Source of the DNA: Lachnoclostridium sp. UBA3775
GTDB lineage: Bacteria; Bacillota; Clostridia; Lachnospirales; Lachnospiraceae
Direction: 5' to 3'
Assembly (NCBI GenBank): GCA_002369525.1
Contig: DFFN01000158.1
Location: 1-7,495 of the forward strand
DNA length: 7,495 bases
The notes under the pieces are model-generated. The model had not been told where the DNA came from. It worked only from the letters and a program-made list of their open reading frames with translations, and ran no database searches. This document shows, piece after piece, positions 1 to 5,677 of the stretch. The first letter of the stretch is position 1; every line of letters starts with the position of its first letter. Made by a program: the position numbers and the translations under genes.

Positions 1-669
1 CTTGCCCTTATCTCACAGGAGAAGATGATAGTTAAGTGTATCGGTCTCGCGGCTTCCGCAGGTCTGATCTCCACGGTTTCCGCAATCTTCAACGCCGGCG
101 GCAGACTCGGTTTCTCCGCATGGGGTGACAAGATGAAGGACAGAAACACTATCTACAAGATGATCTTTATCATTTCCATCGGCCTTACCGCGCTTACAAT
201 GCTTACAAGCGGAATAAAGAACGGTGATGGAAACACAGGGCTTATCATCCTTGTGCTTGCCCTTATCTTCATGGTAAATGCAGGCTACGGCGGCGGTTTC
301 TCAAATGTGCCCACGCTTCTTTCCGACCACTACGGTATGGGCTCGATCTCGGCAATCCACGGCATCACGCTTTCCGCATGGGCTTTTGCAGGTCTGACCG
401 GAAACCAGGTTGCCACCATGATCGTTGAAAAGACAAACAGCTGGAAATATGTATTTGACAGCAAGGTTTACAATACTCTTGCGGAAGCTCAGGAAAAGGC
501 GGCTGCAGCAGGTATCGATCCTTCAAAGTTCGGTAAGGAGATCAGCAAGATCAGTCCCAACGGCTATCAGAACGTACTTTATTTCACAGTTGCGCTTTAC
601 ATAGTTGCGCTTCTTCTTTGCCTGCTCCTTGTAAAACCGAGCGGAAAGGCTGTTGAGAAGAAGGCATGA
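1..669 (+). CDS. MFS transporter, oxalate/formate antiporter (OFA) family, C-terminal part (5' end outside window)
   Basis: The frame is open from base 1 to the TGA at 667-669, giving 222 residues; the true start lies upstream. The visible part is the second half of a 12-helix major facilitator. There is a hydrophobic helix at about 12-30, then a cytoplasmic loop with the MFS signature-like run GGRLGFSAWGDKMKDRN (about 33-49). Further helices lie at 52-70, 80-95, 117-142 and 190-211. The segment YGGGFSNVPTLLSDHYG followed by AIHGITLSAWAFAGL (about 96-132) is characteristic of the OFA family, which exchanges or imports small carboxylates such as oxalate, formate or pyruvate. The substrate cannot be read from sequence. 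A hydrophilic stretch at about 143-189 between the last two helices is longer than the short loop I expect there. The gene ends 40 bases before a threonine ammonia-lyase gene on the same strand, so co-transcription is plausible. Confidence 0.85.
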   Translation, partial: LALISQEKMIVKCIGLAASAGLISTVSAIFNAGGRLGFSAWGDKMKDRNTIYKMIFIISIGLTALTMLTSGIKNGDGNTGLIILVLALIFMVNAGYGGGFSNVPTLLSDHYGMGSISAIHGITLSAWAFAGLTGNQVATMIVEKTNSWKYVFDSKVYNTLAEAQEKAAAAGIDPSKFGKEISKISPNGYQNVLYFTVALYIVALLLCLLLVKPSGKAVEKKA

Positions 670-675
670 TAACGG

Positions 676-689
676 AAGCCGGAAGGCTT
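676..689 (+). other. Small GNRA-loop hairpin between transporter and threonine ammonia-lyase genes
   Basis: AAGCC (676-680) and GGCTT (685-689) form a perfect 5-bp stem closed by a GGAA loop, a GNRA-type tetraloop. No T-tract follows, so it is not an intrinsic terminator. It sits nine bases upstream of the ribosome binding site of the next gene. It could affect mRNA processing or initiation, but a stem this short can easily arise by chance. Confidence 0.25.
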
Positions 690-697
690 GTCAAAGA

Positions 698-702
698 GGG
701 AG
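698..702 (+). promoter_or_regulatory. Ribosome binding site fixing the threonine ammonia-lyase start
   Basis: GGGAG lies 7 bases upstream of ATG 710, ideal spacing. This favours ATG 710 over the upstream ATG at 653, which would overlap the transporter gene and add a non-conserved basic tail, and over the in-frame ATG at 716. Confidence 0.7.
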
Positions 703-709
703 AAATCTC

Positions 710-1927
710 ATGCAGATGTTAACCTTGGATGCCTTTGAAAAGGCATCGGAAAAAGTAAAAGAAGTCACGCTTGAAACAAAGCTGGTATATTCGCAGCATT
801 TAAGCGAGCAGACCGGCAACAAGGTTTACCTTAAGCCCGAGAACATGCAGTTTACGGGCGCATATAAGGTGCGCGGCGCGTATTTTAAGATAAGCACCCT
901 TACCGATGAGGAAAGGGCAAAAGGACTTATCACCGCTTCTGCGGGAAACCATGCACAGGGCGTTGCCTATGCCGCAAAGTGCTACGGGGCAAAGGCAGTT
1001 ATCGTCATGCCGACCACAACGCCTCTTATCAAGGTAAACCGCACAAAAAGCTACGGAGCCGAGGTGGTGCTTTACGGAGATGTCTATGATGAGGCATGCG
1101 CAAAGGCCTATGAGCTTGCAAAAGAGCACGGCTATACCTTCATCCATCCTTTCGATGATGAGGCGGTGGCAACAGGCCAGGGCAGCATTGCCATGGAAAT
1201 ATTCAAGGAGCTCCCCCTTGTTGAGTACATACTTGTGCCCATAGGCGGAGGCGGTCTTGCAACCGGTGTTTCCACCCTTGCAAAGCTCCTTAATCCCAAG
1301 ATCAAGGTGATAGGTGTTGAGCCTGCGGGTGCGGCCTGCATGAAGGCCTCGTTGGATGCGGGCAAGGTTGTAACTTTGCCGAGCGCAAATACCATAGCGG
1401 ACGGTACTGCGGTAAAAACCCCCGGTTCAAAGATTTTTCCCTATCTTCAGAAAAATCTTGACGGCATTATCACAATAGAGGATGATGAAATAATCGTTTC
1501 CTTCCTTGACATGGTGGAAAACCATAAGATGATAGTCGAAAATTCCGGCCTGCTTACGGTTGCGGCCCTGCGTCATCTCGATGTTAAGGGAAAGAAGATA
1601 GTCTCGATACTTTCCGGAGGAAACATGGATGTCATCACCATGTCCTCGGTCGTGCAGCAGGGACTTATATTCCGCGACAGGATATTCACCGTTTCGGTGC
1701 TTTTGCCCGACAAGCCCGGTATGCTTCATAAGGTTTCCGGAGTGATCGCCGACCTTCAGGGCAATGTAATAAAGCTTGAGCATAACCAGTTCGTATCGAC
1801 AAACAGAAATGTAAGCGTTGAGCTTCGCATCACTCTTGAAAGCTTCGGAACGGAGCATAAGGAGAGAATAATGAAAAAGCTCGAGGAAGAAGGCTACAGA
1901 CCCAAGATCGTAAGAACCAGCCTGTAG
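710..1927 (+). CDS. ilvA: Threonine ammonia-lyase (threonine deaminase), PLP-dependent, with C-terminal ACT domain
   Basis: A 405-residue cytoplasmic enzyme converting L-threonine to 2-oxobutanoate and ammonia, the entry to isoleucine synthesis or threonine catabolism. The fold-type II PLP domain covers about 5-320. The Schiff-base lysine is K53 in TGAYKVRGA (49-57). The substrate and cofactor loop SAGNHAQG is at 77-84, the phosphate-binding GGGGL at 179-183, and SGGN at 302-305. An ACT domain follows at about 326-402 (TVSVLLPDKPGMLHKVSGVI). One ACT domain and about 400 residues fit the medium-length form found in clostridia and actinobacteria, rather than the long E. coli biosynthetic IlvA (about 514 residues, two ACT-like modules) or the short TdcB without ACT. 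A catabolic role, named tdcB in some genomes, is therefore equally possible. The ACT domain suggests allosteric control by an amino acid; the effector is not deducible. It lies 40 bases downstream of an OFA transporter and 31 bases before a cytidylate-kinase-like gene. Confidence 0.95.
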   Translation: MQMLTLDAFEKASEKVKEVTLETKLVYSQHLSEQTGNKVYLKPENMQFTGAYKVRGAYFKISTLTDEERAKGLITASAGNHAQGVAYAAKCYGAKAVIVMPTTTPLIKVNRTKSYGAEVVLYGDVYDEACAKAYELAKEHGYTFIHPFDDEAVATGQGSIAMEIFKELPLVEYILVPIGGGGLATGVSTLAKLLNPKIKVIGVEPAGAACMKASLDAGKVVTLPSANTIADGTAVKTPGSKIFPYLQKNLDGIITIEDDEIIVSFLDMVENHKMIVENSGLLTVAALRHLDVKGKKIVSILSGGNMDVITMSSVVQQGLIFRDRIFTVSVLLPDKPGMLHKVSGVIADLQGNVIKLEHNQFVSTNRNVSVELRITLESFGTEHKERIMKKLEEEGYRPKIVRTSL

Positions 1928-1944
1928 GATTTTGAAATATATGC

Positions 1945-1949
1945 GGAGG
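1945..1949 (+). promoter_or_regulatory. Ribosome binding site selecting a TTG start for the cytidylate-kinase-like gene
   Basis: GGAGG lies 9 bases upstream of TTG 1959. An upstream in-frame TTG at 1932 and an ATG at 1941 also exist, but neither has a Shine-Dalgarno sequence, and this GGAGG would fall inside their coding sequence. Starting at 1959 gives the compact N terminus expected of the family, with SREFGSGG beginning at residue 10. Confidence 0.75.
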
Positions 1950-1958
1950 TGCCTTAAG

Positions 1959-2540
1959 TTGGAAGGACAGCTGATAATATCGATAAGCAGGGAATTCGGA
2001 AGCGGCGGACATGATGTTGCAAAAAAGCTTTCCGAGGAGCTTGATATCAAATTCTATGATAAAAACATACTTGACGAGATAGTAAAGGCAAATTCTTCCG
2101 CAGAGCAGCTCAAGGAATATGATGAGATGCCCGACAGCTTTTTCGGAAAGAAGTTCGGTAAAAAGGCTGCAGAGGCTGCGCTTGCGAGAATGCAGTTTGA
2201 CTTTATCCACAAAAGAGCCGAGCTCGGCGAATCCTTTGTGGTTGTCGGACGCTGCTCGGATGTAGTGCTGGCAGGCTTTGAAGGGCTTTACAGCTTCTTT
2301 GTGAGAGGCGACAGAAAGCAGAAGGTCAAAAGGGTCATGAAGAAATACGGCCTGAACGATAATGACGCGCTTGCCCTTATGGAGCTTAACGATAAACAGC
2401 GCAGGCAGTATCATAACCAGTATTCCGAATACAAGTGGGGCGATTCAAGAGCCTATGATATCTGCATAAATTCAAGTCCTCTGGGCGTGGATAAAACGGT
2501 TGCGATTTTGAAGGACTATATCGAACAAAGCCGAAAATAA
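1959..2540 (+). CDS. Cytidylate kinase-like family protein (Cytidylate_kin2 type P-loop kinase)
   Basis: A 193-residue soluble protein from a TTG start. The N terminus LIISISREFGSGGHDVAKKL (5-24) is the glycine-rich P-loop typical of this family. It differs from classical Cmk, which has a GxxGxGKST-type loop. FYDKNILDEI follows at 32-41. VVVGRCSDVVL (94-104) is the conserved nucleotide-binding strand and loop, and the arginine-rich segment DKQRRQYHNQYSEYKWGD (145-162) is the presumed lid. YDICINSSPLG (166-176) is the usual C-terminal strand motif. The family is related to CMP/dCMP kinases, but the physiological substrate of most members is unknown, so pyrimidine nucleotide phosphorylation is an inference. 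It sits 31 bases after the threonine ammonia-lyase gene. Its stop codon overlaps the ribosome binding site of the following lipoprotein gene, indicating tight linkage. Confidence 0.88.
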   Translation: MEGQLIISISREFGSGGHDVAKKLSEELDIKFYDKNILDEIVKANSSAEQLKEYDEMPDSFFGKKFGKKAAEAALARMQFDFIHKRAELGESFVVVGRCSDVVLAGFEGLYSFFVRGDRKQKVKRVMKKYGLNDNDALALMELNDKQRRQYHNQYSEYKWGDSRAYDICINSSPLGVDKTVAILKDYIEQSRK

Positions 2541-2544
2541 GGAG
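2539..2544 (+). promoter_or_regulatory. Ribosome binding site for the GTG-started lipoprotein gene
   Basis: AAGGAG overlaps the TAA stop of the preceding gene (2538-2540) and lies 6 bases upstream of GTG 2551. It supports the GTG start, which puts the signal peptide exactly at the N terminus. Confidence 0.75.
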
Positions 2545-2550
2545 TTAAGT

Positions 2551-3249
2551 GTGAAGCAGGAGACCTGTTTGAAAATAATTTTAACATTTACGCTCCTGCT
2601 TTTGCTTTGTGCCTGCGGGGAAAAAGACAAAAGTACCGTGGGTGATACAAATATCGTGGTGAACTATACGGTTTCGCCGACTGCAGCCGAAAAGGCGACA
2701 GACGATATTGCAGACAGGACAGAAGAGAAAGAGAGCGAATCGGGAAAGGAACAGGTTCCCGACGCGGAAACCTCGGCTGCCGGAGAATGGGGCAGGTTCA
2801 GAACAGGAACCTGGGCTGTAAAAAAATCCGACGGAAGCAGTGTTTTTTTAAGCTTTTGCAAGGATAAGAGCATCATCAGAAGAAACTTAAGCGACGGAAA
2901 AGAGGAGTTTTTTAGAGACGGCGCCGTACCGGAAGAACTTTATATCCTTGATATAGAGCATGTAGACGAGGACAGATATATAATACATAACAATGCCGGT
3001 ATCGAAATGGTACTTGACTATGTCTCGGCAAAGGCGGAGGAATTCTCCTTCTGTTCGGACATCTATCTCAGATCGAAGGCATTGGGAATGGCAGAGAATT
3101 TGTCTGACGCGGGCGAAGTCAGGGTGGACTCGGAGATAAAGGAATCCGGGTGCGACAAGGCCGTGGTGATCGTGAAATACGGTCCTGCCAGGGAATACTA
3201 CGAATTCAACAGAATTACCGGAGAAGGAAAAAGGATTAATGAAAAATGA
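2551..3249 (+). CDS. Small putative lipoprotein of unknown function
   Basis: A 232-residue protein from a GTG start. The N terminus has a short charged region (MKQETCLK), a hydrophobic core ILTFTLLLLL (10-19) and a lipobox LCAC ending at C22, so export and lipid anchoring to the outer face of the membrane are predicted. Residues 24-80 are a hydrophilic, Glu/Ser/Asp/Ala-rich linker, probably disordered. The folded part spans about 81-232 and contains GTWAVKKSDGSSVFLSF (86-102) and YYEFNRITGEGKRI (216-229), strand-turn patterns suggesting a small beta-rich domain. Cysteines at 103, 168 and 201 remain in the mature part. I recognise no named family. The end overlaps the start of the RelA/SpoT-like gene by 11 bases, so translation of the two is probably coupled. 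A functional link between this surface protein and a cytoplasmic nucleotidyltransferase-like protein is only an inference from position. Confidence 0.8.
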   Translation: MKQETCLKIILTFTLLLLLCACGEKDKSTVGDTNIVVNYTVSPTAAEKATDDIADRTEEKESESGKEQVPDAETSAAGEWGRFRTGTWAVKKSDGSSVFLSFCKDKSIIRRNLSDGKEEFFRDGAVPEELYILDIEHVDEDRYIIHNNAGIEMVLDYVSAKAEEFSFCSDIYLRSKALGMAENLSDAGEVRVDSEIKESGCDKAVVIVKYGPAREYYEFNRITGEGKRINEK

Positions 3250-5128
3250 GTTTACGGAAGAGGAACTAAAGGAAAGTATAAGAGTTCCGAAGACAGTGGA
3301 GGAAAAGCTCCGTCTTACCGTTGAAAAATGCCTGGAGAGAAGCGGGATTTACCACCAGGTTTTTTCGAGGATAAAGACTGCAGCCTCACTTGCGAAAAAA
3401 TATAAAAGAAAAGCCTATGACGGGGGAAAAAAGATACAGGATCTCATCGGCATAAGGATTGACGTATATTTTGAGGATGATCTGAAAATCTGCAGGAACC
3501 TGCTCGAAAGGCTTTTCGGCAAGGCGGAATGGAGCAGGACATCCTTTGAAGAGGAAGAGTTCAAGCCGCAGAAGATAAACGGCGTATTCAGGCTGCCCGA
3601 AGAATTAAAGACCATGATCTCTGACGAGACCTGGGATTTCTATATCGACGACACCTTTGAAATCCAGCTTAAGACCATTTTCTTTGAAGGCTGGCATGAA
3701 ATCGAGCATGACATGAAATACAAGGGTGCCGATCTGTGGGAAGGAAAGAGCGACCGCGCAAGGTATTTCAATACCATACTTGCAACCCTTGAGCTCTGCG
3801 ACAAATCGATAGTTACCCTTTTCGAAAACCTGGGACACGATCTCTACCATGAAAAGAACTGGGCCGGAATGATAAAGGCTCATTTCAGGCTTAAGATGGC
3901 CGGAGGAGACCTCTATCCCGAGCTTGTTGAGTACTTTGACTCCGACCAGAGGGTTGAGAATGTTCCCAAGAGGATATTCAAAACCCGCAGGGAAGAACTT
4001 ATCGGCTGGCTCCTTGAGCTTCCGAGGCGTGTGCCCATCAATATCAATACGATAGTTGCGGTAATTAATAAAAGGCTGATTAACGATCCGGAAGTAACGC
4101 GCATAATGGAGGACAGGGACGTTTTTGAGAAACGTTCGGAAAGGCAGGGCGACGATGAGGAGAAGTACGATCTCCGCATTCCCGAGCTCATGAGCACCTT
4201 TCATGCAGATGTCCTGATGATCAGCGACGAAAATAACCGCGACGAGAAATATATGTCCGCGGTCAATACCATATATTCCTGGATATACAACAAGTTCTCG
4301 TCGGTGCTGCCGGCACTGAGCAAAGAGGTTGAAAGCATAAATATCGAGGAACTCGGTTTCTGGATCAGGGTTGATTACAGGCCGGAGGAGAGGATATTCC
4401 TCTGCTCTGCAAAGCACATAGATACCAGGCAGGCCGGAAGGATATGGATAACCTATGCCCTGATAATGCCGGACGGGGCGGGAGAGCTAAGGCTTGCGGT
4501 TGACAACGGATTTACATATTTCCCGGACGAAAATGATAAGACCGATGTTACAAGGGTGTTCTCGTGTCCGAGGTTTTACCGCCAGATAGTAAGCCAGATA
4601 GGAGTAAAGGACGAGTGGGAGCTTGGAAACACCCATCTTGTAATTACGAAGGAACAGGCCGATAAGATGATAGAGCTCATCATATCCGACCACAGGACCT
4701 TCCCTATCGTAATGCTGATGTCTGCGGAAGTAAATGACGGAAGGCTTGATGAGGGCTGGCTTGGCAGCTTTGCCATCAGATATATCCAGGATAAAGCCGG
4801 TCATTACGCACATTTTGCAAGAATACACCGGCCCATGGGAGCATACATGCTTGAACGTGTAGCCGAGCTCGGAATTTCCTATGAATTCAAGCTGAAGGAC
4901 GAGATGAAGCAGGGACTTATCGTCATCATGCCGAAGAAGAACAGTGTTCTGGTAAGCGAAAGCTTTTCCGAGGCCCATATAGCAAACTGCAGCTTTGCAT
5001 CCTTTGATGCCATAGAGCATCTGCAGCCCTTCAGGCAGCAGGATAACGGCAAGGCATTCGGAAACGAGCTTCTGACTCTGCTTCGGAGAATGAATACCGA
5101 GCATGAGCATTATACCGTGATACGTTAA
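3239..5128 (+). CDS. RelA/SpoT-like nucleotidyltransferase domain protein with long uncharacterised C-terminal region
   Basis: A 629-residue protein, probably cytoplasmic (no signal peptide or membrane segment). Residues about 20-165 resemble the (p)ppGpp synthetase fold. RIKTAASLAKKYKRK (44-58) matches the ATP-binding basic helix. QDLIGIRIDVYFEDD (67-81) matches the strand carrying the metal-binding Asp. FEIQLKT (140-146) carries the catalytic Glu (E141). GWHEIEHDMKYK (151-162) matches the W-x-x-x-EH...YK end of small alarmone synthetases. The usual acceptor-binding loop (YxSLH) is not present; INGVFRLPEEL (113-123) sits there instead. No HD hydrolase, TGS or ACT domain is visible, so it is neither a long Rel nor a simple small alarmone synthetase. 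Residues about 175-300 look helical. Residues about 310-629 are an alpha/beta region I do not recognise, containing FWIRVDYRPEERIFLCSAKH (374-393) and FPIVMLMSAEVNDG (488-501). The ATG overlaps the upstream lipoprotein gene by 11 bases, and a strong hairpin follows. Alarmone synthesis, tRNA pyrophosphorylation as in toxic small alarmone synthetases, or loss of catalysis all remain possible. Confidence 0.8.
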   Translation: MKNEFTEEELKESIRVPKTVEEKLRLTVEKCLERSGIYHQVFSRIKTAASLAKKYKRKAYDGGKKIQDLIGIRIDVYFEDDLKICRNLLERLFGKAEWSRTSFEEEEFKPQKINGVFRLPEELKTMISDETWDFYIDDTFEIQLKTIFFEGWHEIEHDMKYKGADLWEGKSDRARYFNTILATLELCDKSIVTLFENLGHDLYHEKNWAGMIKAHFRLKMAGGDLYPELVEYFDSDQRVENVPKRIFKTRREELIGWLLELPRRVPININTIVAVINKRLINDPEVTRIMEDRDVFEKRSERQGDDEEKYDLRIPELMSTFHADVLMISDENNRDEKYMSAVNTIYSWIYNKFSSVLPALSKEVESINIEELGFWIRVDYRPEERIFLCSAKHIDTRQAGRIWITYALIMPDGAGELRLAVDNGFTYFPDENDKTDVTRVFSCPRFYRQIVSQIGVKDEWELGNTHLVITKEQADKMIELIISDHRTFPIVMLMSAEVNDGRLDEGWLGSFAIRYIQDKAGHYAHFARIHRPMGAYMLERVAELGISYEFKLKDEMKQGLIVIMPKKNSVLVSESFSEAHIANCSFASFDAIEHLQPFRQQDNGKAFGNELLTLLRRMNTEHEHYTVIR

Positions 5129-5134
5129 AAAAAC

Positions 5135-5156
5135 GGCCCCCGGAATTCCGGGGGCC
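5135..5156. terminator. Bidirectional intrinsic terminator between convergent genes
   Basis: A perfect 9-bp GC-rich stem, GGCCCCCGG (5135-5143) with CCGGGGGCC (5148-5156), has an AATT loop. On the - strand the hairpin is followed by G and seven T residues (complement of the A run at 5127-5133), a textbook terminator for the HIT gene. On the + strand only TTAT follows, a weaker tail, but the very stable stem begins six bases after the stop of the RelA/SpoT-like gene. It most likely ends transcription from both sides. Confidence 0.9.
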
Positions 5157-5163
5157 TTATCTG

Positions 5164-5574
5164 TCAGATTTTCTTTGCGATTTCGGCGGCAAGCTCTGCT
5201 GCTTCGCCGTCCGCATAGCTTCCCTGATCCCAAACGGGAAGGATGCCGTCGCCTTCAAAACGCGGAACTACATGCACATGCAGATGGAACACGCTTTGTC
5301 CTGCGGCCCTTCCGTTGTTCTGGAGCAGGTTTACTCCGTCGCAGCCCGTAACCTCGGAAACCGCCTTCGCTATCTTTTTTGCCACCGGCAAAAGCTTTCC
5401 GGCTGTCTCGTCCGAAAGCGAGAAGATATTGTCCGCATGCTCCTTCGGAAGTATGATAACATGTCCCTTATGAGCGGGAGCTATGTCAAGTATCGCCCTG
5501 AAATCATCATCCTCGTAAACCGTTGCCGAGGGGATGATGCCTGCGGCTATCTTGCAAAAAATACAATCGTTCAT
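5164..5574 (-). CDS. HIT family protein (histidine triad nucleotide-binding hydrolase, HinT-like)
   Basis: A 136-residue cytoplasmic protein. The N terminus CIFCKIAAGIIPS (4-16) with C4 and C7 is typical of bacterial HinT-like proteins; these cysteines often bind zinc with histidines. It continues with VYEDDDFRAILDIAPAHKGHVIILPKEH (19-46), the QNNGRAAGQSVFHLHVHVVPR region (85-105) and the histidine triad H97, H99 and H101. The nucleophile is expected to be the central triad histidine (H99). The family hydrolyses nucleoside phosphoramidates and related AMP conjugates; the exact cellular substrate is uncertain. The length matches the family. ATG 5574 is preceded on its strand by AAGGA (5582-5586) at 7 bases. 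It is convergent with the block to its left and divergent from the gene to its right, so it appears to be a single-gene transcript. Confidence 0.95.
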   Translation of the reverse strand: MNDCIFCKIAAGIIPSATVYEDDDFRAILDIAPAHKGHVIILPKEHADNIFSLSDETAGKLLPVAKKIAKAVSEVTGCDGVNLLQNNGRAAGQSVFHLHVHVVPRFEGDGILPVWDQGSYADGEAAELAAEIAKKI

Positions 5575-5581
5575 CTTTCAG

Positions 5582-5586
5582 TCCTT
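5582..5586 (-). promoter_or_regulatory. Ribosome binding site of the HIT gene
   Basis: On the - strand AAGGA lies 7 bases upstream of the ATG ending at 5574, supporting that start. Confidence 0.7.
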
Positions 5587-5621
5587 TCAGGGAACCGTGT
5601 CCCGTTTTTATCGATACTATC

Positions 5622-5650
5622 ATTTTAAAACTAAATTCACTTGTACGCAA
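5622..5650 (-). promoter_or_regulatory. Predicted sigma-A-like promoter for the HIT gene
   Basis: On the - strand a -35-like TTGCGT (5645-5650) and a -10-like TAAAAT (5622-5627) are separated by 17 bases. Transcription would start near 5615, leaving a leader of about 40 bases with the AAGGA site. Its -35 box overlaps that of the opposite promoter by two bases (5645-5646). Confidence 0.5.
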
Positions 5651-5669
5651 GAGAAAAATGAGGTATACT
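5641..5669 (+). promoter_or_regulatory. Predicted sigma-A-like promoter for the gene at 5678, possibly leaderless
   Basis: TTGTAC (5641-5646), a 17-base spacer and TATACT (5664-5669) give a good match to the sigma-A consensus. The expected start site is about 5675-5677, only zero to three bases before ATG 5678. No Shine-Dalgarno lies at normal distance: GAGG ends at 5663, 14 bases from the ATG and inside the promoter. Either the mRNA is leaderless, or another promoter further upstream makes the functional transcript. Confidence 0.55.
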
Positions 5670-5677
5670 ATAAAATT

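Noticed and set aside
653..709. Upstream ATG at 653 extending the threonine ammonia-lyase by 19 residues
   Set aside because: It overlaps the transporter gene, lacks a well-placed ribosome binding site and adds an Arg-rich tail unlike the family; ATG 710 has GGGAG at 7 bases.
1932..1958. Upstream TTG 1932 or ATG 1941 as start of the cytidylate-kinase-like gene
   Set aside because: Neither has a Shine-Dalgarno sequence, and the strong GGAGG at 1945-1949 would be inside the gene; it points to TTG 1959.
1427..2414. Two long overlapping - strand open frames opposite the threonine ammonia-lyase and kinase-like genes
   Set aside because: Their translations show no recognisable domain and lie opposite strongly supported genes; open complementary frames are expected from the codon bias.
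2551..5128. Classical toxin-antitoxin pair (lipoprotein as antitoxin of the RelA/SpoT-like protein)
   Set aside because: The lipoprotein is predicted to be exported, so it cannot directly neutralise a cytoplasmic toxin; any antitoxin function would more likely lie in the fused C-terminal region.
3605..5233. Long - strand open frames opposite the RelA/SpoT-like gene
   Set aside because: No family resemblance. They lie opposite a gene with recognisable domain motifs, and one of them runs through the terminator hairpin and into the HIT gene in another frame.
5590..5603. Possible hairpin or operator GGGA...TCCC in the HIT leader
   Set aside because: Only four base pairs with a six-base loop; too short to distinguish from chance.
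5243..5628. + strand open frames opposite the HIT gene
   Set aside because: The HIT gene on the - strand has an unmistakable histidine triad and zinc-site motifs; these frames are its complement.
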